Under the pieces are notes generated by a model, which had not been told where the DNA came from, made no database searches, and saw nothing but the letters and a program-made list of their open reading frames with translations. Below are positions 8,853 to 16,843 of a DNA stretch of 64,000 nucleotides, one piece after another. The stretch lies in assembly GCA_963727245.1 (NCBI GenBank), contig CAVSFO010000016.1, positions 186,001 through 250,000 of the forward strand, read 5' to 3'. The translations under genes and the position numbers were made by a program. Position 1 is the first letter of the stretch. Each line of letters opens with the position of its first letter. Source of the DNA: JBKQVT01 sp963727245 (GTDB lineage Bacteria; Planctomycetota; Planctomycetia; Pirellulales; Thermoguttaceae).

Positions 8853-9145
8853 AGAACAAGGTCCGCAAAGGACTGCACGACATCATCACCCCCGGCGGCG
8901 TGCTGGACGACGCCAACAATCCGCAGCGGAAGTACCTAGGCGCCGCCAGCCTGGAGCTGAAGAAGGCGCTTTGCGAAAAGGTGCGGGAGGCCGCCAGAAA
9001 ACGGATCGTGGAGATGGACCGCAAGATTGCCGATCTGGACGGCGAAATCACGCGGTTGCTGGGCACGAGCCGGGGGCCGACGCCGGGGCGGACGCCGCCA
9101 GAGGCGGCCTTTCCGCCAGGTCGCGGCTTCACGTTGAGATATTGA
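8849..9145 (+). CDS. Small charged helical protein of the gas vesicle cluster, function unknown
   Basis: The 98-residue product starts MKNKVRKGLHDIITPGGVLDD and continues with a basic helix (ELKKALCEKVREAARKRIVE) and a coiled-coil-like DRKIADLDGEITRLLG, then a Gly/Pro-rich tail. The start overlaps the gvpN stop by four bases, so the two are probably translationally coupled. I do not recognise the family. A conserved place between gvpN and gvpO would suggest a gas-vesicle assembly role. Confidence 0.7.
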   Translation: MKNKVRKGLHDIITPGGVLDDANNPQRKYLGAASLELKKALCEKVREAARKRIVEMDRKIADLDGEITRLLGTSRGPTPGRTPPEAAFPPGRGFTLRY

Positions 9146-9150
9146 GAACC

Positions 9151-9456
9151 ATGACCAATGAAGGACTCAACCCGCAGCGCACCAGCCTCGTGGAAGTCCA
9201 GGCCGCCGCGCGGCGGTTCCTGCAAGAGGTGCTCCCCGAGGCCCGCCGCGTCGATGTCATTCGGGTCCTGCCCGTGACCGGCGGCGAGGGGGGCTGGGAA
9301 GTGGAGGCCGGCGTCTGGCAGCCCGACGCCGCCATCCAGGCCCTGGGCTTGTCCATGCAACGCGCGGTGCTCGATCAGAACTTCTACGTGGTCCGGCTCG
9401 ACAGCCGCCTGGCCGTGACCGCCTACGAAACCACAGAAGCGGAGAGGGCGTCATGA
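9151..9456 (+). CDS. gvpO: Gas vesicle protein GvpO
   Basis: The 101-residue protein matches the GvpO family: an N-terminal helix (SLVEVQAAARRFLQEVL), then a strand with GGWEVEAGVWQPDA, and the closing YVVRLDSRLAVTAYETTE. GvpO is a small accessory protein required for vesicle formation in haloarchaea; its exact role is unsettled. The gene sits in a tightly packed run, overlapping the next start by four bases (ATGA). Confidence 0.85.
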   Translation: MTNEGLNPQRTSLVEVQAAARRFLQEVLPEARRVDVIRVLPVTGGEGGWEVEAGVWQPDAAIQALGLSMQRAVLDQNFYVVRLDSRLAVTAYETTEAERAS

Positions 9457-9647
9457 ACGTGAACTGTCTGTCTTGCGGTCACCTGCTCGACCTGCGCGAC
9501 GCTTACGACAACTACCAGGGACCGGTGCGCTGCTTCATCTGCGGCAGCCTGCTCGGCCTTCACAGCGAAGACGGACAGGTGAAATCGGTCTCGATGTCGC
9601 GACGCCCGCAAGAGACGGTTGTGTCCGTGGAGCGAGGAGCCAAGTAG
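9453..9647 (+). CDS. Small Cys4 zinc-ribbon protein of the gas vesicle cluster
   Basis: The 64-residue protein has two CxxC knuckles, CLSCGHLLDL and CFICGSLLGL, about 22 residues apart, a zinc-ribbon pattern. No membrane helix or further domain is present. It is coupled to gvpO by an ATGA overlap. Zinc ribbons are not standard Gvp proteins, so this may be a lineage-specific accessory factor or regulator. Confidence 0.7.
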   Translation: MNVNCLSCGHLLDLRDAYDNYQGPVRCFICGSLLGLHSEDGQVKSVSMSRRPQETVVSVERGAK

Positions 9648-9670
9648 CGGCCCGTATCAGGCAAAGAGGG

Positions 9671-9743
9671 AAAAAGGTGACAGGCACCATTTGCCGGCAC
9701 GGCCCGGAGGGTGCTTCGCACAAATGGTGCCTGTCACCTTTTT
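9671..9743. repeat. Perfect 22-base inverted repeat with GGTGACAGGCACC arms
   Basis: AAAAAGGTGACAGGCACCATTT at 9671 is repeated exactly inverted ending at 9743, around a ~29-base loop. The core resembles the RAYT-associated repeat at 35055 (GGTGTCAGGAACC). It separates the zinc-ribbon gene from the first gvpF/L gene. Confidence 0.8.
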
Positions 9744-9796
9744 CCCCGCGTGTGCCCGGTACGATGAGGATTGCGAGTTTTCAGGAGGTCCCACAC

Positions 9797-10558
9797 GTGT
9801 CAACGACGTTAGCCCCCAGCCATGCCGGGGTGTATCTCTACGGGATTACCATCGCGGACCGGTCTCTGGGCGGGGCCCGCGGCGTCGGCGACGCGGAGGT
9901 GGAAACCCTCGTCGAAGGCCGCCTGGCCGCCGTCGTCAGCCGCATCGCGGCGGGGAAGGTCCGCCCGCAGCGGGCCAACCTGGCGGCCCACCACCGCGTG
10001 CTGCGCGACCTGGCCGAGCAATGGCCCGTCCTGCCCGTCGTCTTCGGCACCGTTTCCAAGGGCGAAGACCAACTGCGCGGCGTCTTGCGACGCAACCACG
10101 ACGCCCTGGTCGAGCGGCTGGAACGCTTGCGGGGTAAAGTCGAGATGGGCCTGAAAATCTTTTGGGACCTGCCCAACGTCTTCGAATACTTCGTCGCCAG
10201 CCACCAGGACCTGGAGGCCATGCGCAACCGGCTCTTCCGGCCGGGGCGGACGCCCAGCGTCGAGGAGAAGGTGCAACTGGGCGAGCTGTTCGTGTCCTTG
10301 CTCCAGCAGGCCCGCCAGCGCCACACCCGCCGCGTCGTCGAAGCCCTGACGCCGCATTGCGCGGAGCTGCGCACGATCGACGCCGGCGAAGAGCGCATGA
10401 TCATGAAACTTGCCTGCCTGGTCGAGCGCCGCCGGCAGGGGCAATGGGAAGAGGGCGTCCGGCAGGCCGCCCTGCTCTTCGACGACCACTACCGCTTCGA
10501 CTACAACGGCCCCTGGCCTCCTTACAACTTCGCCGACATCGACCTCGCAGTGAACTGA
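9797..10558 (+). CDS. Gas vesicle protein GvpF/GvpL family, copy 1
   Basis: GvpF/GvpL proteins are assembly factors that bind GvpA and nucleate vesicles. Family hallmarks seen are GVYLYGITIADR at the start, the pattern HHRVLRDLAEQWPVLPVVFGTV, GKVEMGLKIFWD, and the closing PWPPYNFADI. I prefer the GTG at 9797, eight bases after AGGAGG, over the ATG at 9764. It is directly followed by gvpG. Confidence 0.92.
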   Translation: MSTTLAPSHAGVYLYGITIADRSLGGARGVGDAEVETLVEGRLAAVVSRIAAGKVRPQRANLAAHHRVLRDLAEQWPVLPVVFGTVSKGEDQLRGVLRRNHDALVERLERLRGKVEMGLKIFWDLPNVFEYFVASHQDLEAMRNRLFRPGRTPSVEEKVQLGELFVSLLQQARQRHTRRVVEALTPHCAELRTIDAGEERMIMKLACLVERRRQGQWEEGVRQAALLFDDHYRFDYNGPWPPYNFADIDLAVN

Positions 10559-10563
10559 CGCCC

Positions 10564-10842
10564 ATGTTCCTCCTCGACGACTTGCTCTTGGCGCCGATCA
10601 AAGGGCTGGCGGCCGTTTGCCAGAAGGTCCACGACGCGGCGCAGGAAGACTTGGATAGCCAGGAGAAGGCCGTCATGGCCGACCTGGCCGAATTGCACCA
10701 CCTGCTCGACGCCGGCCAGATCGGCGACGACGACTTCAACGCGCGCGAGGGCGATCTGCTGGACCGGCTGGAGGCGTTTGGTCAGGCCCGGCGCGGCCCG
10801 GCCGGCGAGGAATTCGTGCAGGAAGACGAACATGGACCATGA
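10564..10842 (+). CDS. gvpG: Gas vesicle protein GvpG
   Basis: The 92-residue protein starts MFLLDDLLLAPIKGLAAVCQ, the conserved GvpG N-terminus, and continues as a charged helix with EEFV near the end. GvpG is an accessory assembly protein that interacts with GvpF-type proteins. The gene begins five bases after the gvpF/L stop and overlaps the next start. Confidence 0.92.
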   Translation: MFLLDDLLLAPIKGLAAVCQKVHDAAQEDLDSQEKAVMADLAELHHLLDAGQIGDDDFNAREGDLLDRLEAFGQARRGPAGEEFVQEDEHGP

Positions 10843-11071
10843 ACCCGCAGCGGCGGAGGAAACCGACAACACGGTGCTGGAGTTGCTCGACCGCGTGCTC
10901 AACACGGGCGTGGTGCTGGCCGGCGACGTGACCATCACCGTGGCCGACATCGAGTTGATCTATCTCCGCTTGCAGTTGATGCTCAGCTCGGCGGAGACGG
11001 CGCGGCGGGCGGGATGGCTCGCCGTGGGACCGCATTGGAACAGGCAACCCCCGGTGCCCTATGACCAGTGA
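10832..11071 (+). CDS. Minor GvpA-type protein (GvpJ/GvpM/GvpS group), copy 2
   Basis: The 79-residue protein keeps the GvpA fold pattern (LELLDRVLNTGVVLAGDVTI, then VADIELIYLRLQLMLSS) but diverges from GvpA in the second helix and ends in a Pro-rich tail. Such paralogues are minor components thought to nucleate the tips. The start lies within the gvpG end and its stop overlaps gvpK, so the three are translationally linked. Confidence 0.85.
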   Translation: MDHEPAAAEETDNTVLELLDRVLNTGVVLAGDVTITVADIELIYLRLQLMLSSAETARRAGWLAVGPHWNRQPPVPYDQ

Positions 11072-11444
11072 ACGATTCGCAAGCAGCAGTCCGGGGACCA
11101 GCCCGCTGTGGGCCGGGCGGCAATGGGACGCTCCCCCGCCGTCGGACCGCGCGGCGGAAGTGGGCCTGGCGCCGGCGGCGGGCGCGCGGATCCGGCTCGA
11201 TCCCGACAACGTTCGCAACGGCCTGGTCCGCCTGGTGTTGACGCTCATCGAGTTGATCCGCGAACTGCTGGAGCGGCAAGCGCTGCGGCGGATCGACGGC
11301 GGCAGCCTGACGGGGGACGAGATCGAGCGCTTGGGCCTGACGTTCCTGCGGCTTTCCGAAGAGATGGACCGGCTCAAGCAACAATTCGGACTCAGCGACG
11401 AAGACCTCAACCTCGACTTGGGCCCGCTGGGCACGCTGCGTTGA
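11061..11444 (+). CDS. gvpK: Gas vesicle protein GvpK
   Basis: Residues ~45-127 hold the GvpK signature: RIRLDPDNVRNGLVRLVLTL, IELIRELLERQALRRID and ERLGLTFLRLSEEMDRL, ending LNLDLGPLGTL. GvpK is a conserved accessory protein of nearly all vesicle clusters. The Ser/Pro-rich first 40 residues are poorly conserved. The ATG overlaps the preceding gene by 11 bases. Confidence 0.95.
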   Translation: MTSERFASSSPGTSPLWAGRQWDAPPPSDRAAEVGLAPAAGARIRLDPDNVRNGLVRLVLTLIELIRELLERQALRRIDGGSLTGDEIERLGLTFLRLSEEMDRLKQQFGLSDEDLNLDLGPLGTLR

Positions 11445-11456
11445 AAGGACGATCTC

Positions 11457-11906
11457 ATGGCACACACCCAACTCCTGCCCACCGCCTGCCACTCCGAGGG
11501 CCTGGCCGACATCCTCGAGCGCGTGCTGGACAAGGGCGTGGTCATTGCCGGCGACATCAAGATCAAGCTCTGCGACATCGAGTTGTTGAGCATTCAGATT
11601 CGCCTGCTGGTGGCTTCGGTGGACAAGGCCCGCGAAATGGGCCTGACCTGGTGGTGGCAGCCGCCGCAACAGCAGCCGCAGCCGCCGCACTTCCTGGCCG
11701 GCCAACAGGCGGCGCTACCCGCGGCCGTGCCGCAAAGCCCCTGGGAACAGTACCTGCAGTTCCGGCAGTTTCAAGAGCAAGCTGGACCCGCGCAAAGCCC
11801 TCCCCTCTCCCTTGGGAGAGGGACCGCAAGCGGTACCCGGGGTGAGGGCATCGGAGCAACGCGCGAACAAGACAAGGCACCCTTCGTTCAAAAGCCCTCA
11901 CCCTAA
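11457..11906 (+). CDS. Minor GvpA-type protein (GvpJ-like) with a repeat-derived C-terminus, copy 3
   Basis: Residues ~13-65 follow the GvpA/J pattern (LADILERVLDKGVVIAGDIK, CDIELLSIQIRLLVASVDKA). A Gln/Pro-rich stretch follows (WWWQPPQQQPQPPHFL), as in GvpJ tails. From about residue 115 on, the protein is encoded by a palindromic repeat (11801-11929), giving PLSLGRGTASGTRGEG and similar. The natural C-terminus has therefore probably been replaced or extended by repeat insertion. Confidence 0.85.
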   Translation: MAHTQLLPTACHSEGLADILERVLDKGVVIAGDIKIKLCDIELLSIQIRLLVASVDKAREMGLTWWWQPPQQQPQPPHFLAGQQAALPAAVPQSPWEQYLQFRQFQEQAGPAQSPPLSLGRGTASGTRGEGIGATREQDKAPFVQKPSP

Positions 11907-11929
11907 CCCTCTCCCGGCGGGAGAGGGGA
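11801..11929. repeat. CCCTCTCCC-type palindromic repeat overlapping the end of the gvpJ-like gene
   Basis: Two blocks, CTCTCCCTTGGGAGAGGGACC with GGGTGAGGGC and then CCCTCACCC with CTCTCCCGGCGGGAGAGG, form nested inverted pairs. The element supplies the last ~35 codons of the upstream gene and ends 51 bases before the Hsp20 gene. Confidence 0.75.
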
Positions 11930-11979
11930 CCAAGACATGTCATCCCCCTCCAACTAACGAAAACAGAAAGGGTAAAACC

Positions 11980-12546
11980 ATGGCCAAAATGGCAAAGGAT
12001 CGGAGCCGGGCCCGACGGCCTGACGACGCCGCCACGCGCGAAGGCGGCGGCGCACTCGGTTTCAATCTCGGCGGCCTCTTGGGAAGCTTCGGCAGCGCCG
12101 TGGAAAAACTGGTCGAGCTGGCGGAACGTGGAGAAAACCTCTCCCGCAGCGGCGAGCTGCGCGGACTCGACCCCCAAGGCAAGCTCCGCGGCGTCTACGG
12201 CTTCTCCGTCAAGACCGCCCTGGGCAGCCAAGGCGAGCGCGAGCTGAAGATCGAGCCCTTCGGCAACATCCGCCGCGAGCCCTCGGGCCAATCCGTGGTC
12301 GAAGACGTCCGCGAGCCGCTCTGCGACGTTTACGACGAGGAAGACCATGTGCTGGTGCTGGCCGAGATCCCCGGCGTAAGCAAGAAAGACGTGCAACTGG
12401 AACTGGCCGGGGAGCGATTGACGATCGGCGCCCGCCGCGGCGAAAAGCGCTATCACAAGGAAGTCGTCCTGCCGCGGGCGTTCGCCGCCGAGAACATGCA
12501 GTGGGAGTGCGCCAACGGCATTCTGAAGATTCGTTTCCAACCTTGA
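11980..12546 (+). CDS. Hsp20/alpha-crystallin family protein, GvpH-like
   Basis: The C-terminal ~90 residues are an alpha-crystallin domain: EPLCDVYDEEDHVLVLAEIP, GVSKKDVQLELAGERLTIGA and ECANGILKIRF. The N-terminal ~95 residues are Gly- and charge-rich (LGFNLGGLLGSFGSAVEKLV). Gas-vesicle clusters often carry an Hsp20 called GvpH that stabilises vesicles or precursors. The ATG at 11980 follows AAAGGG. The CDC48-type gene starts 66 bases downstream, which suggests paired chaperone and unfoldase work on GvpA. Confidence 0.88.
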   Translation: MAKMAKDRSRARRPDDAATREGGGALGFNLGGLLGSFGSAVEKLVELAERGENLSRSGELRGLDPQGKLRGVYGFSVKTALGSQGERELKIEPFGNIRREPSGQSVVEDVREPLCDVYDEEDHVLVLAEIPGVSKKDVQLELAGERLTIGARRGEKRYHKEVVLPRAFAAENMQWECANGILKIRFQP

Positions 12547-12612
12547 GGACTCGGGGTCGGTCCCGCTTTTCGCGCAGCGAAACCGGTCCCGGTCCCCGCG
12601 GGGAATACCACT

Positions 12613-14766
12613 ATGGTCAAATCACCCACCCTGGCCGCGGAAATCGCCCTGCGCGTCAGCGAATCGACGGGCAAAGACGTCGGCCGCGGCATTGCCCGCA
12701 TCGATCCGGCCGACATGCAGCGGCTGGGCGTCGACGTCGGCGACCTGGTCGAAGTCGAGGGCAAGCGGCGGACCGTCTGCCGCGTGCTGCCGACCTTCAA
12801 GGAGCACCGCGGCAAGGAGCACCTGCAGATCGACGGCGTGGTGCGGGAGAACGCCCGCGTCGGACTCAACGAATTCGCGGTGGTCCGGCCCACGGCGGTC
12901 AAAGCGGCGGAGGAGATGCTGCTGGTCGCGCAAGGCGGTGTGCCCAGCGAGCGCGACCTGAAATACGTCGGCGGCCTGCTGGACGGCTTGCCGGTGACGG
13001 CGGGCGACCGCCTGCGGACGACGATGTTCGGCAACCGCCGCGCCGATTTCCTCGTCAAGACCACGCGGCCCGCCGGCCCGGTCGTGGTCGTCGCCGACAC
13101 GCTGTTGAAGGTGCAGGCGGGCGAGGGCGCGGCCGGCGCGGCCAGCACGCCGCTGAGCTACGAGGACATCGGCGGCCTGAAGCGGCAGTTGGACCGGGTC
13201 CGCGAGATCGTGGAGTTGCCGCTGAAATATCCGGAGATTTTCCAGCGGCTGGGGATCGACGCGCCCAAGGGCGTGCTGTTGTACGGCCCGCCCGGCTGCG
13301 GCAAGACCCTGCTGGCCCGCGCCGTGGCCCATGAAACCGAGGCCGCCTTCTTCTCCATCAACGGGCCGGAGATCATCCACAAGTTCTACGGCGAGAGCGA
13401 AGCCAACCTGCGGAAACTCTTCGACGAGGCCGCCCACCGCGCCCCCAGCATCATCTTCCTCGATGAGATCGACGCCATCGCGCCGCGGCGGGAGCGCGTG
13501 GTCGGCGACGTGGAGAAACGCGTCGTCGCCCAACTGCTGGCCTTGATGGACGGACTCTCGCAGCGACAGCACGTCATCGTGCTGGCCGCCACTAACCTGC
13601 CCAACGCCCTGGACCCGGCCCTGCGCCGCCCGGGACGCTTCGACCGCGAAATTTCCATTCCCATTCCCGACAAGCGGGGACGGCAGGAAATCCTCGAGAT
13701 CCACAGCCGCGGCATGCCCCTGGGCGAAGACGTCGATCTGTCGTGCGTGGCCGGCATCACCCACGGTTTCGTGGGCGCCGATCTGGAGGCCCTCTGCCGC
13801 GAGGCCGGCATGATCGCCCTGCGGCGCGTGCTGCCGGACGTCGATTTCTCCCAGCCCTACGTCCCCGACGACGTGCTGGCCCGATTGCAAGTGAAGATGG
13901 GCGACTTCCAGGAGGCGCTGCGGGAAGTGGAGCCCTCGGCCGTCCGCGAGGTGTTCGTCGAGGTGCCCAACGTCACCTGGAACGACGTCGGCGGCCTGGA
14001 CGAGATCAAGCAGCGGTTGGCCGAGGCCGTGGAGTGGCCGCTAAAGCACCCCGAGCTGTTCGAGTCCTTCCACATGACACCGCCCAAGGGGGCGCTGATC
14101 TGCGGTCCGCCCGGCTGCGGCAAGACCCTGATCGCCAAGGCGCTGGCCACCGAGGCCGCCGTGAACTTCGTCTCCGTCAAGGGACCGGAGTTGTTGTCGA
14201 TGTACGTGGGCGAATCGGAGCGCGGGCTGCGCGACGTGTTCCGCAAGGCGCGGCAGGCCGCCCCCTGCATCATCTTCTTCGACGAGATCGACGCCCTGGC
14301 GTCGACCCGCTCGCGCGGCGGCAACGACTCCGGCGTCAGTGCCCGCGTGCTCAGCCAGCTCCTGACCGAGCTGGACGGCATCGAAGAGCTCAAGGGGGTC
14401 TTCGTCCTGGCGGCCACCAACCGCCTCGACCTGCTGGATCCCGCGTTGCTGAGGCCGGGGCGCTTCGACATCCAGTTCGAGTTGCCGCTGCCCGACGGCG
14501 CCGCGCGGGAGAAGATCTTCGAGATCCACCTGCGGGGCCGGCCGGTGGAGCAAGGGGCGACCGCCGCCTGGCTGGCCGGACAGTGCGAGGGCTTCAGCGG
14601 CGCGCAGATCGAGGGAGTCTGCCGCCGCGCGGTGATGGCCACGATCGCCCGGCAGATCGGCGGCGCCGCCGAGCCGGCGGGCGACACGTTGGAAGTCCGC
14701 CGCGAGCACCTCCAGGCGGCCATTCGGGAGATCGGTGCGCAGGCCGGCCGAATCAGCGATGAATGA
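12613..14766 (+). CDS. CDC48/VCP-type double AAA+ ATPase in the gas vesicle cluster
   Basis: The 717-residue protein has a CDC48 N-domain (residues ~1-170) and two AAA modules. D1 has Walker A GPPGCGKTLLARA (~225) and Walker B IIFLDEIDAIAPRR (~283). D2 has Walker A GPPGCGKTLIAKA (~498) and Walker B IIFFDEIDALASTR (~553). Arginine-finger and sensor segments such as ATNLPNALDPALRRPGRFD and ATNRLDLLDPALLRPGRFD are intact, so it should be an active hexameric unfoldase. CDC48 proteins are rare in bacteria. Lying between gvpH-like and gvpF/L genes with coupled translation, it probably remodels or disassembles gas-vesicle proteins; that role is inferred. Confidence 0.93.
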   Translation: MVKSPTLAAEIALRVSESTGKDVGRGIARIDPADMQRLGVDVGDLVEVEGKRRTVCRVLPTFKEHRGKEHLQIDGVVRENARVGLNEFAVVRPTAVKAAEEMLLVAQGGVPSERDLKYVGGLLDGLPVTAGDRLRTTMFGNRRADFLVKTTRPAGPVVVVADTLLKVQAGEGAAGAASTPLSYEDIGGLKRQLDRVREIVELPLKYPEIFQRLGIDAPKGVLLYGPPGCGKTLLARAVAHETEAAFFSINGPEIIHKFYGESEANLRKLFDEAAHRAPSIIFLDEIDAIAPRRERVVGDVEKRVVAQLLALMDGLSQRQHVIVLAATNLPNALDPALRRPGRFDREISIPIPDKRGRQEILEIHSRGMPLGEDVDLSCVAGITHGFVGADLEALCREAGMIALRRVLPDVDFSQPYVPDDVLARLQVKMGDFQEALREVEPSAVREVFVEVPNVTWNDVGGLDEIKQRLAEAVEWPLKHPELFESFHMTPPKGALICGPPGCGKTLIAKALATEAAVNFVSVKGPELLSMYVGESERGLRDVFRKARQAAPCIIFFDEIDALASTRSRGGNDSGVSARVLSQLLTELDGIEELKGVFVLAATNRLDLLDPALLRPGRFDIQFELPLPDGAAREKIFEIHLRGRPVEQGATAAWLAGQCEGFSGAQIEGVCRRAVMATIARQIGGAAEPAGDTLEVRREHLQAAIREIGAQAGRISDE

Positions 14767-15586
14767 GCCCTATTACCTCTACGCGCTCACTTGGGCCGCC
14801 GCCGGGACCGATTCCGGCCCCGGAGTGGATCCGCGTTTCGCCGTCGAGCTGATACGGTGCGGTCCGCTGGCGGCGGCGGCCAGCCGGGTGGGGCTGGACG
14901 AGTTCGACGTCGCCAAACTCCAGGCCGAACCGGCCGATCTCCCCTGGCTGAGCAAGCTCGCCGTCCGGCACAATGAAATCATCGCCGCCCTGGCGCAGCG
15001 GTTGGCGGTCTTGCCCATGCGATTGGGCACCATCTTCCAGTCGCGGTCTTCCTTGATCGCGCGCCTGACGCGCTGCCAGCCGGAGGCGGCCGAGTTCCTC
15101 AAGCGTCTGGGCGACCGGCAGGAATGGGCCGTGAAGTTGTACCTCGTCGAAAGGTTTGGGAACGACAACGCGGATCCGACGCCCGCGGACCGCCCCATGG
15201 CGTCGCCGGGGACGGTCCCCGGCGGAGGCGCCCGCTACCTGGCCGCCAAAGCAGAGCGGCTCCAGCAGCATCACCAGGCGAAAGCCACGGCCAGGCAATC
15301 GACCTCGATGGTCGAGGATCGCCTGCGGGGCCTTGCCGACTCCTGGCAGCGGCTGCGCGTGCTGCCGCAGGTCTTGACCAACCGGCAGGAAACCATGCTC
15401 TGGAACGCCGCCTTTCTCCTCCCCAGGTCCAAGATCGCGTCCTTTCAGGACGAGTGCGAGCGACTCCGCGGCGAGTTGGCTCCCGGCGGGCTCATGGTCG
15501 AGCTGACGGGGCCGTGGCCGGCCTACCACTTCTGTCCTTCCTTCGAGTCCCACGACGAGACCTCCCCGTGCCCTTGCAGATCCTAG
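14759..15586 (+). CDS. Gas vesicle protein GvpF/GvpL family, copy 2
   Basis: The 275-residue protein begins MNEPYYLYALTWAAAG and has the family's VRHNEIIAALAQRLAVLPMR with LGTIFQSR, then EWAVKLYLVE, and ends with a LTGPWPAYHF motif. Its start overlaps the CDC48 stop by eight bases. The middle region (GNDNADPTPADRPM) is a variable insertion between the two subdomains. Confidence 0.88.
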   Translation: MNEPYYLYALTWAAAGTDSGPGVDPRFAVELIRCGPLAAAASRVGLDEFDVAKLQAEPADLPWLSKLAVRHNEIIAALAQRLAVLPMRLGTIFQSRSSLIARLTRCQPEAAEFLKRLGDRQEWAVKLYLVERFGNDNADPTPADRPMASPGTVPGGGARYLAAKAERLQQHHQAKATARQSTSMVEDRLRGLADSWQRLRVLPQVLTNRQETMLWNAAFLLPRSKIASFQDECERLRGELAPGGLMVELTGPWPAYHFCPSFESHDETSPCPCRS

Positions 15587-16381
15587 GCATCGCCCGCAGC
15601 GGCGATCTGGATGACCTTGCGGAATTCCGGGCGGAACCGCCGCACTGCGATCCGTCGAGCCGGTCTCCGCTCCTGCACGTCCACTGGGTGCGGCAGGGGG
15701 CCTTGGCGGCGGCCACGTCCGTAGCCCTGCCGGCAGCCTGCGGGCCTCTCCAGCACGCCCGGCTGTTGGCCGATATTCACCGCCACATCAGCATCCTTCC
15801 CGCGCGCTATGGCACCGTCTTGCCCGACGAGGAGGCGGTCCGGCGATTCCTCCACAGCCATGGCGAAGACCTGGCCCGGCAATCCGATCGCTTGCGGGGC
15901 ACTGCCGAAATGGGCCTCCGCATCGAGCTTGCCCCCTCCGTAAGCGTTCACCGCACAACACCAGCCCGAAGCGTAAGCGAGGGACGAACAGCGGCAGACG
16001 GTAGCGTTGCGGGTCCCTCGCTTGCGCGTCGGGCTAGTGAAAACGCGGGGCGTGATCGGTTACCTTTCGCCCGGGCTCACCCCGGCTTCCTACATGGCTG
16101 CCCGCCGGGCGCGGTATCGCTGCCAGGACAGAATGTCAGCGCAGAGCCAGTGGGCCGCCGACACGTACCTGCGGGCGCTGAAGGGGCTGATTCGCGATTG
16201 GCGACGCCGTGGGCCCGAGCCGCCGGGCATGGTGCGGTTGGCCTTTCTCGTCGAACGGGAGCAAGCGGCTGCCTTCGCTCGCCGTGTGGCCATGCTCCGG
16301 TCCATGCAGATCGGCCAGCAATGCACCCTTTTTGGTCCCTGGCCGCCCTACAGCTTCCTCGGAGCCACCCCCCAGCGATAG
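15568..16381 (+). pseudogene. GvpF/GvpL family, copy 3, disrupted by a palindromic repeat
   Basis: The first half reads VPLQILGIARSGDL, then LADIHRHISILPARYGTVLP and GTAEMGLRIELAPS, a normal GvpF/L N-terminal domain starting at GTG 15568. A family B repeat (15957-16039) then interrupts it. The C-terminal half continues in another frame, with ARYRCQDRMSAQSQWAADTY, LVEREQAAAFARRVAMLRSM and the family ending FGPWPPYSF. The inserted length is not a multiple of three, so the full protein is not made unless frameshifting occurs. Confidence 0.82.
15957..16039. repeat. 83-bp palindromic element, family B, copy inside a gvpF/L gene
   Basis: Arms ACCAGCCCGAAGCGTAAGCG and CGCTTGCGCGTCGGGCTAGTG flank a ~30-base centre nearly identical to the copy at 18259-18341. 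Open codons run through the element before the frame is lost. Confidence 0.88.
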
Positions 16382-16843
16382 CTGGGAATTGTGGCCGGCC
16401 CGGCGGTCTTGGGGTGAGGATGCGGGGTTATATAGTTACCAACCGCCGTCACACCATCATTCGCCGCCTGACGTTCGCTGGTAACGATTACTTGTGGGCA
16501 ATCGATCTCACATCTCTGTAACATTTGGGCTGGACGCAATCCGTGACAGGTGATAGAACGCTATGGACGGTGCGAGAACAAGTAGTACGGTGTATAACAA
16601 CGTCATATCCAGTGTATTACACCGCTTTTTGATCGTCTTTTTGTGCATTTTGTATGTGACAATACCGTATGAAGCCACTATACTCCAAGAAATGTGCCAC
16701 AAGTTAGCCTACCGGTGACAGTTTATTGTCACCGCCCTCTGCTACGTTACCGCGTCGCAGTGGGATGTTTCCGGAACGGCAGATGAGTAGTTCCTATCGG
16801 CCAGCCGCGATGAGGGCCGCTGCTGGGGAAAGAGAGGACTACG
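16382..16843. promoter_or_regulatory. AT-richer non-coding region with a perfect palindrome upstream of the second regulator
   Basis: This 460-base gap is clearly richer in A and T than its surroundings. CGGTGACA-GTTTAT-TGTCACCG (16713-16734) is a perfect 8-bp inverted repeat centred about 120 bases before the ATG at 16844, a plausible operator. A ribosome site AGAGAGGA lies just before that ATG. A 64-codon minus-strand frame here has unusual codon use and was not accepted. Confidence 0.5.

Noticed and set aside
12546..12612. Imperfect GGTCCCG palindrome between the Hsp20 and CDC48 genes as a terminator
   Set aside because: Pairing is interrupted and no T-tract follows; the genes are probably co-transcribed.
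16508..16702. 64-codon minus-strand frame with a hydrophobic stretch, preceded by a TGGCAC-N5-TTGG sigma-54-like motif
   Set aside because: The motif lies inside the frame rather than before it, there is no ribosome site, and codon use differs from the rest of the window.
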